Assembly: GCA_018971625.1 (NCBI GenBank)
Contig: JAGXAJ010000007.1
Location: 1 to 64,000 of the forward strand
Origin: Pseudomonadota bacterium
GTDB lineage: Bacteria; Pseudomonadota; Alphaproteobacteria; Rhizobiales; Xanthobacteraceae
Reading direction: 5' to 3'
Length of the DNA: 64,000 nt
The notes under the pieces were generated by a model. That model did not search any database. It worked only from the letters and a program-made list of their open reading frames with translations, and was not told the DNA's origin. Position 1 is the stretch's first letter. Every line of letters begins with the position of its first letter. Position numbers and translations under genes: made by a program. Shown one piece after another: positions 17,542 to 27,323 of the stretch.

Positions 17542-19491
17542 ATGAGCAATCCACTCCAACCGAAAGGCCGCGACAGCATCGATCAGGACCAGTTCCTGAC
17601 CATCCTGTCGCGCGAGGACGCGCTGGCGCGGTTCGAGGCGGCCTTGTTTCCGCGGCCGGTACCGAGCGAAATGCGAGCGCTGGCCGATGCGCTGGGCTGC
17701 GCGCTGGCGCAGGACGTGGTGGCGCCGATCGACGTGCCGCCGTTCGATCGCGCCAATGTCGACGGCTTTGCGGTACGTTCGGCCGATATTGCCTCGGCGA
17801 GCGAATCCGTGCCGGTTCGCCTGACGCCGACCGGTGAAGTGATCGCCTGCGGCGTCGCCGCGGTCAAGCCGGTGCTGTCGGGAACGGCGACGTCCATTGC
17901 CACCGGCGGTCCGCTGCCGCGCGGCGCCGACGCCATCGTGATGGTCGAGCATAGCCAGCCGGCAGGTCATCGCGCGATCGAGATTCGCCGCGCCGCCTCG
18001 CCCGGCCAGTACGTGTCTTATGCCGGCTCGGATATCGCGCGCGGCGAGGCGCTGTTGCGTGCCGGCGCCATGATCGGCTCGCGCGAAATCGGCATGCTGG
18101 CCGCCTGCGGCATCGCCGAGGTCCCGGTCGCGCGCCGGCCGCGCGTCGCCGTGCTCTCCACCGGCGACGAGTTGGTGCAACCCGGCCAACCGCTGCGTCC
18201 CGCCGCGATCTATGACACCAACGGCACGATCGTCACCGCGGCGATCTCGGAGAATGGCGGCGAGGCGAAGTTTTTCGGCGCCATTCCCGACGACGAGCGG
18301 CAACTGGAACTGGCGATGCGCCAGGCGCTTGCGGACCACGACATGCTGGTGCTGTCGGGCGGCACTTCGAAAGGCGCGGGCGATGTTTCCCATCGCGTCA
18401 TCGCGCGGCTCGGTTCGCCTGGAATCGTCGCGCATGGCGTGGCACTGAAGCCCGGCAAGCCGCTATGCCTCGCGGTCTGCGACGGCAAGCCGGTGATCAT
18501 CCTGCCGGGATTTCCGACGTCGGCGATGTTCACCTTCCACGACATGATCGTGCCGGTGCTGCGGCGGATGGCGGGACTGCCGCCGCGATCGGACGCGAAG
18601 GTCACCGCAAAAATCCCGGTGCGGATCGCCTCCGAACTCGGCCGCACCGAATTCGTCATGGTGTCGCTGGTCGAGGGCGATGCGGGCCTGATTGCCTATC
18701 CCAGCGGCAAGGGCTCGGGCGCGATCACGTCGTTCGCGCAGGCCGACGGCTTCCTGCGGATCGATACGCTGGCCGATCAGATGCCGGCCGGCACAGAGGC
18801 CGAGGTGACACTGTTCACGCCGCATGTCCGCGTGCCGGACCTGGTGATCGTCGGCAGCCACTGTACCGGGCTTGATCTGGTGACGGCGCCGTTGGCGCGT
18901 GCCGGCCTTCTGGTGCGCTCGATCGCGATCGGCAGCCTCGGTGGGCTTGCGGCGGCGAAACGCGGCGAATGCGATTTCGCGCCGATCCATCTGTTCGATG
19001 AAAAGACCGAGACCTACAACGCGCCGTATCTCGCCGACGGGCTCGAACTGGTGCCCGGCTGGCGACGGATGCAGGGCATCGTATTCCGCAAGGGCGACAA
19101 GCGCTTCGAAGGCCTGAGCGCGCAGGATGCGGTGCGCGCGGCGGTGACCGATCCCGCCTGCATTATGGTCAACCGCAACCAGGGCGCCGGCACCCGCATC
19201 CTGATCGACCGCTTGCTCGGCGAAGCGCGCCCCGATGGTTACTGGAATCAGCCGCGCTCGCACAACGCGGTCGCAGCCGCCGTGGCGCAGCACCGCGCCG
19301 ATTGGGGCATGACGATCGCGCCTGTCGCAAATGCGGCAGGGCTCGGCTTCATCCCGCTCGCGGAAGAACATTACGATTTCGCGCTGGTCACGGCGCGCAA
19401 GCAGCGCCAGGCGGTGCGGGCGTTTTTTGATGCCCTGGCCTCGCCGGAAAGCCGTGCGGCGCTCACGCAAGCCGGTTTCCGGCCGGCCTAA
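17542..19491 (+). CDS. MoeA domain fused to C-terminal periplasmic-binding-protein-like (molybdate-sensing type) domain
   Basis: N-term MoeA motifs (DVPPFDRANVDGFAVRSAD, VVLSTGDELVQPG, LSGGTSKGAGD, ILPGFPTSAMFTF); C-term VRVPDLVIVGSHCTGLDLVTAPLARAG...ACIMVNRNQGAGTRILIDRLL. An upstream in-frame ATG at 17434 also exists. Confidence 0.85.
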   Translation: MSNPLQPKGRDSIDQDQFLTILSREDALARFEAALFPRPVPSEMRALADALGCALAQDVVAPIDVPPFDRANVDGFAVRSADIASASESVPVRLTPTGEVIACGVAAVKPVLSGTATSIATGGPLPRGADAIVMVEHSQPAGHRAIEIRRAASPGQYVSYAGSDIARGEALLRAGAMIGSREIGMLAACGIAEVPVARRPRVAVLSTGDELVQPGQPLRPAAIYDTNGTIVTAAISENGGEAKFFGAIPDDERQLELAMRQALADHDMLVLSGGTSKGAGDVSHRVIARLGSPGIVAHGVALKPGKPLCLAVCDGKPVIILPGFPTSAMFTFHDMIVPVLRRMAGLPPRSDAKVTAKIPVRIASELGRTEFVMVSLVEGDAGLIAYPSGKGSGAITSFAQADGFLRIDTLADQMPAGTEAEVTLFTPHVRVPDLVIVGSHCTGLDLVTAPLARAGLLVRSIAIGSLGGLAAAKRGECDFAPIHLFDEKTETYNAPYLADGLELVPGWRRMQGIVFRKGDKRFEGLSAQDAVRAAVTDPACIMVNRNQGAGTRILIDRLLGEARPDGYWNQPRSHNAVAAAVAQHRADWGMTIAPVANAAGLGFIPLAEEHYDFALVTARKQRQAVRAFFDALASPESRAALTQAGFRPA

Positions 19492-19494
19492 TTT

Positions 19495-19618
19495 AGAGTG
19501 TTTTCGAGCGAAGCATGCCCTCGGACTTGATCCGTGGGTGGATACCGGTTCGCGTGAAGAAAACGCGTCAAAACAAGAATCTGGGGCCCCGTTCCGATTT
19601 GATCGGAACGGAAAGGCG
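19495..19618. repeat. dispersed repeat, copy A
   Basis: agtgttttcgagcgaagcatgccctcggacttgatccgtgggtggataccggttcgcgtgaagaaaacgcgtc matches the reverse complement of 23007-23138. Confidence 0.85.
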
Positions 19619-20239
19619 CTAGCCGCCATCCAGCGCTGCCAGCCGGTCTGCCTCCGTGATGTCGTCCATGGTGTTGGCATTGAAGAAGGGGTCGAGCGGT
19701 TCGGTCGGCCAGGTCACGGTGGCCAGCCTATAGCGCGCGGTCCAGCGATCGATCTTGCGAATATCCTCCTGCACCAGCGCATGTCGCAATTCGTCCCGCA
19801 AGGCGACACTCCATAGCCCGATCACCGGATGCGACTGTCCGCCCGAGGCTGCGACGGCAAGCTGCGCGTCCTGCTCGCTGAGTGCCTGATGCAGCCGCGC
19901 CACCAGATCGCGCGGCAGGAACGGGCAATCCGCCGCCGCGCTCAGCACAAAGCAAACGTCGGGCCGGTTGGCCGCCGCCCAATCGAGCGCGGCGAGGATG
20001 CCGGCGAGCGGTCCCGGAAAGTTCTCGACGGTGTCCGCTATGACCGGCAGTCCGAAGCGCGCAAACCGTGCCGGATCGCCATTGGCGTTGAGAATGAGTT
20101 CAGAGCATTGCGGCTTCAGCCGCGCGATGACACGCTCGAGGATGGTGCGGCCGCCGATCTGGCGCATCGGCTTGTCGCCGCCGCCCATCCGCCGCGCCAG
20201 GCCGCCGGCGAGCAAGACGCCAGGCAGGTTATTCGTCAC
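19619..20239 (-). CDS. mobA: molybdenum cofactor guanylyltransferase
   Basis: [34 protein letters not shown] start, overlaps fdhD end. Confidence 0.9.
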   Translation of the reverse strand: MTNNLPGVLLAGGLARRMGGGDKPMRQIGGRTILERVIARLKPQCSELILNANGDPARFARFGLPVIADTVENFPGPLAGILAALDWAAANRPDVCFVLSAAADCPFLPRDLVARLHQALSEQDAQLAVAASGGQSHPVIGLWSVALRDELRHALVQEDIRKIDRWTARYRLATVTWPTEPLDPFFNANTMDDITEADRLAALDGG

Positions 20240-21119
20240 GGCCTTCGCCCTTGCGCTTGTGCCGCGCGGATTCCTCTTCGACAAAGGCGAGTTTCTGGTC
20301 GTAGACAATGCGCTCGGCGCCTGACAGCGCGATGAATCGCTTGCCTCGCGCGCGACCGACCAGGGTCAATCCGACCTGCCTTGCCAGATCGACACCCCAG
20401 GCGGTAAAGCCGGAGCGCGACACCAGGATCGGAATTCCCATCCGCACCGTCTTGATCACCATCTCGGAGGTCAGCCGTCCCGTGGTGTAGAGGATCTTGT
20501 CGGCGGGATCGATGCCGTGGCGATAGATCCAGCCGGCGATCTTGTCGACGGCATTGTGGCGGCCGACGTCTTCGGTGTAGCAGACCGGCGTGCCCTCCTT
20601 GCACAGCACGCAGCCATGGATCGCGCCGGCTTCGAGATAGAGTGACGGCATGGTGTTGATCGTATGCGTCATCTGGTAGAGCCAGGAGGTACGCAACTGC
20701 GCCTGCGGCAGCGCGACGCTTTCGACCGCTTCCAGCAGGTCGCCGAACGCGGTGCCCTGCGCGCAACCCGAAGTCTGCGTGCGTTTCTTCAGCTTGGCCT
20801 CGAAATTGGTATGGTGTTCGGTGCGCACCACTACCACCTGCAGATCGTCGTGATACTCGACCTCGGTGACGACGTCACTGTATTTCAGCATGTTCTGGTT
20901 CAAGAGATAGCCGAGCGCGAGGTATTCCGGATAATCGCCGATCGTCATCATGGTGACGATCTCCTGCGCATTCAGATACAGCGTTAGCGGCCGCTCGACC
21001 GTCACGTTGATCTCGACCGCAGCACCGGTCTGATCGATCCCGGCGACGCGTTCGGTCAGCCGCGGCTCCCCGGGGTTGGGCACGATCAGAGGGACAGCCG
21101 CTTCATCGATCTTCATCAT
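20229..21119 (-). CDS. fdhD: formate dehydrogenase accessory sulfurtransferase FdhD
   Basis: [68 protein letters not shown]. Confidence 0.93.
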   Translation of the reverse strand: MMKIDEAAVPLIVPNPGEPRLTERVAGIDQTGAAVEINVTVERPLTLYLNAQEIVTMMTIGDYPEYLALGYLLNQNMLKYSDVVTEVEYHDDLQVVVVRTEHHTNFEAKLKKRTQTSGCAQGTAFGDLLEAVESVALPQAQLRTSWLYQMTHTINTMPSLYLEAGAIHGCVLCKEGTPVCYTEDVGRHNAVDKIAGWIYRHGIDPADKILYTTGRLTSEMVIKTVRMGIPILVSRSGFTAWGVDLARQVGLTLVGRARGKRFIALSGAERIVYDQKLAFVEEESARHKRKGEGRDE

Positions 21120-21215
21120 ACCGCCAGGTTAGCATGACAAGCCGGGTTAGCGGATATAAAGTGCGAGACGGCATTGGTTAAGCCGCCCGGATCTCTGGGC
21201 GTTCCGGAGCACGGG

Positions 21216-21743
21216 ATGAAAGTAATCGGCCTTTCAGGATGGAGCGGCGCCGGCAAGACCACTCTGTTGACGCGGGTGATCCCGTATCTGCTCAGCCGTG
21301 GCTTGCGCGTCTCTGTCATCAAGCACGCCCATCACGATTTCGACGTCGATGTGCCCGGCAAGGACTCCTGGGTGCACCGCCAATCCGGCGCGACCGAGGT
21401 GCTGGTGTCCTCGGCCCGGCGCTGGGCGCTGATGCATGAATTGCGGGACGCCGGCGAGCCGCGGCTGCCGGAACTGCTGGCGAAAGTATCGCGCGTCGAT
21501 CTCGTGATCGTCGAAGGCTTCAAGCGCGAGCCGCACCGCAAGATCGAGGTCCACCGGCTCGCCAACAACAAGCCGCTGTTGTTCCCCGATGATCCGAACA
21601 TCGCTGGCATCGCGACCGATGCTGCGATTGAAACCACGCTCCCGATAGCCCATCTCGATGATGTCGAGGCGGTAGCCGGCTTGATGCAGCGCTCTGCGAT
21701 ACCCGTTGAAGACGTGCTGGCGGCGCGCGCGTGCGAGGTCTGA
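21216..21743 (+). CDS. mobB: molybdopterin-guanine dinucleotide biosynthesis adapter MobB
   Basis: MKVIGLSGWSGAGKTTLLTRVIPYLLSRGLRVSVIKHAHHDFDVD...SWVHRQSGATEVLV. Confidence 0.92.
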   Translation: MKVIGLSGWSGAGKTTLLTRVIPYLLSRGLRVSVIKHAHHDFDVDVPGKDSWVHRQSGATEVLVSSARRWALMHELRDAGEPRLPELLAKVSRVDLVIVEGFKREPHRKIEVHRLANNKPLLFPDDPNIAGIATDAAIETTLPIAHLDDVEAVAGLMQRSAIPVEDVLAARACEV

Positions 21744-21751
21744 GAGGCAAG

Positions 21752-23008
21752 ATGGCGCAATTGTCCGACGATTGCTTTGCCTTCGGCGGCCCGATGATGT
21801 CGGTCGATGAGGCCGTCGGCATCATCGCCGCGCGCGTCAGGCCGATCGAGGATGTCGAAACCGTCGCACTCGACGCCGCCGACGGGCGGGTTCTCGCCGG
21901 CGATGTCGCCGCGCCACTGCCGCTGCCGCCCTTCACCAATGCCGCGGTCGACGGTTATGCGGTGGCAAGCGGCGATCTGCCGCGAGGCGAGGCGAAGGCC
22001 TTCGCGGTGAGGGGGCGGATTGCAGCTGGTCCCTCTAGCGGCGAAGCGATTTCGCCCGGACATGCGATGCGTATCTTTACCGGGGCGCCGATGCCCGAAG
22101 GCGCCGATACCGTGTTCATGCAGGAGGACGTTCAGATCGCCGACGACGGCAAGGTCATTCTGCCCGCGGGATTGCATCCCGGCGCCAATGTGCGTCCCGC
22201 CGGCGAGGACGTTGCTGCGGGGCATTCGGCGTTGGCGGCGGGCCGCCGGCTGCGGCCACAGGATGTCGCGCTCGCCGCCGCGTTCGGGCTGACGCATCTG
22301 AATGTGAAAAGGCGCATCCGCGTCGCGGTATTTTCCACCGGCAACGAACTGGTGTCGCCGGGAGGGCTCCGTGCCGCCGGGCAATTGTTCGATTCCAACC
22401 GCTTTATGTTGATGGCGATGCTGGCGAGGCTGAGCTGCGAGCTCAGCGATCTCGGCATCCTCCGCGATGACCGCGCGTCGCTTGCGCAGGCCTTGCAGAT
22501 GGCTGCGCGCAGTCACGATCTGATCCTGACCAGCGGCGGCGTTTCCACCGGCGAGGAAGATCACGTCAAGGCCGCGGTCGAAAGCGTCGGCAGACTGGTA
22601 TTATGGCGCATGGCGATCAAGCCGGGACGTCCGGTCGCGATGGGCGTCATCGGCGGCACGCCCTTCATCGGCTTGCCGGGCAATCCGGTAGCGAGCTTTG
22701 TCACCTTTGTGCATGTGGTGCGGCCGACGGTGCTGGCGCTGTGTGGCGCTGCGCAACAGAACCTGATTCCGATGCCCGTTCGCGCAGCCTTCAGCTACAA
22801 CAAGAAAGCCGGGCGTCGGGAATACGTCCGGGTCTACCTGCGCGCGGATGAGAATGGTGCACCTCAGGCGTTCAAGTTCCCGCGGGAAGGCGCCGGGCTG
22901 TTGTCGTCGCTGGTCGATACCGATGGCCTGGTCCAGCTCGGCGAGGACATCACGCAAGTGAAATCCGGGCAATTCGTCGGCTTTCTTGGTTATGCGAATC
23001 TGATCTAG
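21752..23008 (+). CDS. moeA: molybdopterin molybdenumtransferase MoeA
   Basis: FTNAAVDGYAV, VAVFSTGNELVSPG, TSGGVSTGEEDHVK, KPGRPVAMGVIGGTPFIGLPGNPVASFVTF. Confidence 0.93.
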   Translation: MAQLSDDCFAFGGPMMSVDEAVGIIAARVRPIEDVETVALDAADGRVLAGDVAAPLPLPPFTNAAVDGYAVASGDLPRGEAKAFAVRGRIAAGPSSGEAISPGHAMRIFTGAPMPEGADTVFMQEDVQIADDGKVILPAGLHPGANVRPAGEDVAAGHSALAAGRRLRPQDVALAAAFGLTHLNVKRRIRVAVFSTGNELVSPGGLRAAGQLFDSNRFMLMAMLARLSCELSDLGILRDDRASLAQALQMAARSHDLILTSGGVSTGEEDHVKAAVESVGRLVLWRMAIKPGRPVAMGVIGGTPFIGLPGNPVASFVTFVHVVRPTVLALCGAAQQNLIPMPVRAAFSYNKKAGRREYVRVYLRADENGAPQAFKFPREGAGLLSSLVDTDGLVQLGEDITQVKSGQFVGFLGYANLI

Positions 23009-23140
23009 AGTCTTTTCCGTTTCCGATGGGAATGAGAACGGGACTCTAGATTCTTGTTTCGACGCGTTTTCTTTACGCGAACCGGCATCCACCCACGGAT
23101 CAAGTCCGAGGGCATGCTTCGCTCGAAAACGCTCTCGCAA
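23007..23140. repeat. dispersed repeat, copy B (inverted relative to copy A)
   Basis: See copy A; near-identical over about 85-90 bp. Confidence 0.85.
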
Positions 23141-23199
23141 CCGTTTTTGCCGTGAGTGGCGGCCGTTGACGATGCCCGCCCCCTTCGCCATGTTGCGGC

Positions 23200-23445
23200 A
23201 TGGCCACCACCAAGCTCGATCTCAGTGGACTTAAATGTCCCTTGCCGGCGCTGAAAACGCGCAAGGCCCTGAAGAGCGTAACGCCGGGCGATTTCCTCGA
23301 AGTATCCTGCACCGATCCGCTGTCGGTGATCGATATCCCGAACCTGATCCGGGAAACCGGCGACAAGGTCGAAATCACCGAACGCGCCGAGCGCCGGATC
23401 GTGTTCTTAATAGAAAAGGTAAATACGTCTGGCAGTCAACTTTAG
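23200..23445 (+). CDS. TusA-family sulfurtransferase
   Basis: LDLSGLKCPLPALKTRKALKSVTPGDFLEVSCTDPLSVIDIPNLI. Confidence 0.9.
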   Translation: MATTKLDLSGLKCPLPALKTRKALKSVTPGDFLEVSCTDPLSVIDIPNLIRETGDKVEITERAERRIVFLIEKVNTSGSQL

Positions 23446-23730
23446 TAGATTTATCTACCTTTTGCCTATCGACTCCCGTCCCGGCTTCTGTCCCAATCGA
23501 TTGCACTCCGCAGGGGACGCGGAGGATAAGTCGCGCCTGTCGTGGGACAGGCGATTTGGGCCGCGACACTTTCAGGCCTCCGCCGGCTAAGTCGGCGGGC
23601 ATGTTTCATGGTGTCTGGGGTTAAGTTTTCGATGCGCTTCGCGATCTTGACGCATTTCGAAGATAGTGCGGACAGCAAGCTGCCCAGCACATTGGACTGA
23701 GGTCGCAATCGCATACGGCAGACACCCTCG

Positions 23731-23796
23731 AATGAGTGGTTCTACAGAGAAAAATAATCTTGAAATGAGTGGTTCTACGGAGGAAAATAATAATGG
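23731..23796. repeat. 33-bp tandem duplication covering the translation-initiation region of the MFS gene
   Basis: aatgagtggttctacagagaaaaataatcttga / aatgagtggttctacggaggaaaataataatgg. Confidence 0.9.
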
Positions 23797-25205
23797 GTGC
23801 CTTATCGTTTCTTGATCGCGATCATACGGTTGCGAAACCGGGCTACAGCCGGTGGATGGTGCCGCCAGCGGCATTGTGCGTGCATCTGTGCATCGGCCAA
23901 GCCTATGCCTACAGCGTTTTCAACCTGCCGATGACCAAGCTGATCGGCATCAGCCAGTCCGCTCCCGGTGACTGGAAGCTCACCGAGCTAGGCTGGATAT
24001 TCTCGATAGCGATTTTCTTCCTCGGCGTCTCGTCAGCGGTGTTCGGTCGCTGGGTCGAGGAAGGCGGTCCGCGCAAGGCAATGTTCACTGCCGCATGTTG
24101 CTGGGCCGGCGGATTCTTCATTTCCGCGATCGGCGTTCACCTCCACACGCTCTGGTTGATCTATCTGGGCTACGGCGTGCTTGGTGGCATAGCGCTCGGC
24201 ATCGGCTACATCTCGCCGGTCTCGACCCTGATCAAATGGTTCCCGGACCGTCCAGGTATGGCGACCGGCATGGCCATCATGGGCTTTGGCGGGGGCGCTT
24301 TCATCGCGTCGCCGTTATCGGTGTGGCTGATGAGCAAGTTCAATACCGCCACTCATATCGGGGTCATGGAAACCTTTATCGTGCTCGGCGTCGTGTATTT
24401 CTTCTTCATGATCGTCGGCTCGATCATCGTGCGCGTACCCGCCCCCGGCTGGAAGCCGGCCGGCTATGTCGCTCCGACGGAATCGAAGGGCCTGATCACG
24501 CGAAACGATGTTTTTGTCTATGACGCGCTGAAGACGCCGCAGTTCTGGCTGATCTGGTGGGTACTGTGTCTCAACGTGACCGCCGGCATCGGGGTGCTCG
24601 GACAAGCCTCGGCCATGAGCCAGGAAATGTTTCCGGGCCACATCACGCCGGTGGCGGCGGCAGGCTTCGTCGGCCTGATGAGCCTGTTCAACATGGGCGG
24701 CCGGTTCTGCTGGGCGACGATCTCCGATTACATCGGCCGCCGAAACACCTACTTCGTTTTCATGCTATTGGGTTTCGCGCTGTATTGCACGGTGCCTTAT
24801 ACCGGTCTGACCGGTAACGTGGCCGGCTTCGTGCTTTGCTTCCTGGTCATCATCTCGATGTATGGCGGTGGCTTCTCCACCGTGCCTGCCTACCTGCGCG
24901 ACATGTTCGGCACCCGCTACGTCGGCGCCATCCACGGCCTGCTGCTGACGGCATGGTCGATGGCCGGCATCTTCGGACCTGTGCTCGTCAACTACATCCG
25001 CGAGTACAACGTCTCGCACGGCGTGCCAAAGGCGCAGGCCTATAACACGACCATGTACATCATGGCGGGTCTGTTGGTGATCGGCTTCATCTGCAACTGC
25101 TTCGTGAGGCCGGTCAACGCCCGCTTCCACATGAAGGCCAACGATAATCGCGGGACCGAGCCGGGCAGCGCAAAAGCGGTCGCCCCGGCCGCCGTGCAGG
25201 CATAA
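23793..25205 (+). CDS. OFA/OxlT-type MFS transporter (oxalate/formate antiporter family)
   Basis: 12-TM pattern; IGQAYAYSVFNLPM, WFPDRPGMATGMAIMGFGGGAFIASPL, RFCWATISDYIGRRNTY. Confidence 0.88.
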   Translation: MGALSFLDRDHTVAKPGYSRWMVPPAALCVHLCIGQAYAYSVFNLPMTKLIGISQSAPGDWKLTELGWIFSIAIFFLGVSSAVFGRWVEEGGPRKAMFTAACCWAGGFFISAIGVHLHTLWLIYLGYGVLGGIALGIGYISPVSTLIKWFPDRPGMATGMAIMGFGGGAFIASPLSVWLMSKFNTATHIGVMETFIVLGVVYFFFMIVGSIIVRVPAPGWKPAGYVAPTESKGLITRNDVFVYDALKTPQFWLIWWVLCLNVTAGIGVLGQASAMSQEMFPGHITPVAAAGFVGLMSLFNMGGRFCWATISDYIGRRNTYFVFMLLGFALYCTVPYTGLTGNVAGFVLCFLVIISMYGGGFSTVPAYLRDMFGTRYVGAIHGLLLTAWSMAGIFGPVLVNYIREYNVSHGVPKAQAYNTTMYIMAGLLVIGFICNCFVRPVNARFHMKANDNRGTEPGSAKAVAPAAVQA

Positions 25206-25217
25206 GGGACGTCGATC

Positions 25218-25388
25218 ATGGATACGAAACCTCAGCAGCAAACCACCACATTACAACATCAGCAAGCCACCGCATTACCTCAGCAAACCACCACATTGCA
25301 GCTCGTGCTCGCGTGGGGATTCGTCGGCATCCCGCTCGTGTTCGGCGTGGTGCAGACCCTCATCAACTCGATGAAGCTGTTCCAATAG
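25218..25388 (+). CDS. 56-aa single-TM protein downstream of the MFS gene, putative transporter small subunit (not in ORF track)
   Basis: MDTKPQQQTTTLQHQQATALPQQTTTLQLVLAWGFVGIPLVFGVVQTLINSMKLFQ; 12 bp after MFS stop. Confidence 0.75.
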   Translation: MDTKPQQQTTTLQHQQATALPQQTTTLQLVLAWGFVGIPLVFGVVQTLINSMKLFQ

Positions 25389-25408
25389 GTCCGCTTCGCC
25401 GCCAAAGC

Positions 25409-25431
25409 CCCGGCCTCACCGTGAGGTCGGG
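25409..25431 (+). terminator. 10-bp-stem hairpin between small-subunit gene and FDH genes
   Basis: cccggcctca-ccg-tgaggtcggg; no following T-run. Confidence 0.4.
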
Positions 25432-25613
25432 AGCTACACGATAGCTCCATCGGCTTCCCTTGAGCCGCCAGGACCGGTTATGGGGCTTGGCGCGGGTTCT
25501 GCGCCGGCTTTGGTGCTTTTTGATTTCGAAAGTATTATTTAACCATTGGCAGTTGGCATGCCAGTGCTAAATTGTTCCGGGGAAAATGAAAAAAGAAGAA
25601 AACGAGACGTTCG

Positions 25614-27323
25614 ATGGCGCATGAGGTGCAGCAGGTCCGCCCGTTCGACCATCCGGGCGAAGGACGCAAACGAGCCCGGCCAATCCCGAAAGGGCGCCAG
25701 GTCGATCTGACGGCTGCCCACGAGATCGAGCTTCTGCTCGGCGACGTGCCGCGACGGCGCGATCTCCTGATCGAGCATCTGCACCTGATCCAGGACAAAC
25801 ACAAGCAGCTATCGGCGGCTCATCTCGTGGCCCTTGCCGACGAGATGAAGCTTTCCTTTGCCGAAGTGTTCGAGACCGCGACCTTCTACGCCCATTTCGA
25901 TGTCGTGAAGGAGGGCGAGCCTGACATCGCGCCGCTGACCATTCGAGTCTGCGATTCCCTGACCTGCGCGATGCTGGGCGGCGAAAGGCTGCTTCATGAT
26001 CTGCAGAGCAAGGCTGGCCCCGGCATTCGTGTGGTGCGCGCGCCCTGTGTCGGCCGCTGCGACACCGCGCCGGCGGTGGAGGTCGGCTATCACTTTGTCG
26101 ATCATGCCAGCGTCGAGAGCGTGCTCGCAGCCGTCCAAAGCGGCAATACTCACGCCCAGCTGCCGAACTACATCGACTATGACGCCTATGTGGCTGATGG
26201 CGGCTACAAATTACTGGCGCGCGTCCGGTCCGGCGCTCTTGCGAAGGAAGATTTACTCAAGTCGCTTGACGACGCGTCGTTGCGCGGCCTTGGCGGGGCG
26301 GGTTTTCCGGCGGGACGAAAATGGCGCGCGGTGCTCGGCGAGCCCGGACCGCGGCTGATGGCCGTCAATGGCGACGAGGGCGAGCCCGGCACGTTCAAGG
26401 ATCGCTGGTACATCGAGAGCGATCCGCATCGCTTCCTCGAGGGCATGCTGATCGGCGCGCATGTGGTGGAAGCGTCCGACATCTACATCTACATCCGTGA
26501 CGAATACCCGGCGGCGCGCGAGATCCTCGATCGCGAGATCGTCAGGCTGCCGCCGGGCGGCCCGGTGCTGCATCTGCGGCGCGGCGCCGGCGCCTATATC
26601 TGCGGCGAGGAATCCTCGCTGCTGGAGAGCATCGAGGGCAAGCGCGGACTGCCCCGGCACAAGCCGCCCTATCCGTTCCAGGTCGGGCTGTTCGGCCTGC
26701 CGACGTTGATCAACAATGTCGAGACGTTGTGGTGGGTTCGCGACATCGTCGAAAAGGGGGCGGACTGGTGGAACAGCCATGGCCGCAACGGCCGCCGCGG
26801 CCTTCGCTCTTATTCCGTTTCGGGCCGCGTCAAAAACCCCGGCATGAAGCTCGCGCCGGCCGGCGTTACGGTGCGCGAACTGATCGACGAATTCTGCGGC
26901 GGCATGGCTGAAGGACACACCTTCCATGCCTATCTTCCGGGCGGAGCGTCGGGGGGTATTCTGCCCGCGGCGATGGACGATATTCCGCTCGATTTCGGCA
27001 CCCTGGAGAAATATGGCTGCTTCATCGGCTCGGCGGCGGTCATCATCCTGTCCGATCAGGACAGCGTGAAAGATGCGGCGCTGAACTTGATGCGGTTTTT
27101 CGAGGACGAAAGCTGCGGCCAGTGTACGCCGTGCCGCGTCGGCACCCAGAAGGCGGCGCTGTTGATGGAGCAGCCGGTCTGGAAACGCGAATTGCTTGGC
27201 GAATTGAGCCAGGCGATGCGCGATGCCTCGATCTGCGGCCTCGGCCAGGCGGCCTCGAACCCGCTGACTTCCGTCATTAAATATTTCCCGGACGAGTTCT
27301 TGCCGAAGGAAGCTGCGGAATGA
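25614..27323 (+). CDS. formate dehydrogenase beta subunit, fused NuoE-like/NuoF-like
   Basis: N-term thioredoxin-like 2Fe-2S (FATFYAHFDV..CDSLTCAMLGG..APCVGRCDTAP); C-term NuoF (GLGGAGFPAGRKW, GDEGEPGTFKDRW, GAGAYICGEESSLLESIEGKRGLPR, ESCGQCTPCRVG). Confidence 0.92.
   Translation: MAHEVQQVRPFDHPGEGRKRARPIPKGRQVDLTAAHEIELLLGDVPRRRDLLIEHLHLIQDKHKQLSAAHLVALADEMKLSFAEVFETATFYAHFDVVKEGEPDIAPLTIRVCDSLTCAMLGGERLLHDLQSKAGPGIRVVRAPCVGRCDTAPAVEVGYHFVDHASVESVLAAVQSGNTHAQLPNYIDYDAYVADGGYKLLARVRSGALAKEDLLKSLDDASLRGLGGAGFPAGRKWRAVLGEPGPRLMAVNGDEGEPGTFKDRWYIESDPHRFLEGMLIGAHVVEASDIYIYIRDEYPAAREILDREIVRLPPGGPVLHLRRGAGAYICGEESSLLESIEGKRGLPRHKPPYPFQVGLFGLPTLINNVETLWWVRDIVEKGADWWNSHGRNGRRGLRSYSVSGRVKNPGMKLAPAGVTVRELIDEFCGGMAEGHTFHAYLPGGASGGILPAAMDDIPLDFGTLEKYGCFIGSAAVIILSDQDSVKDAALNLMRFFEDESCGQCTPCRVGTQKAALLMEQPVWKRELLGELSQAMRDASICGLGQAASNPLTSVIKYFPDEFLPKEAAE

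Noticed and set aside
16978-19491. 837-aa ORF reading through the end of the first moeA-like gene into the second
   Set aside because: Its first about 150 residues are an out-of-frame Arg/Ser/Cys-rich shadow of the moeA-like gene. The real protein starts at 17542 or possibly 17434.
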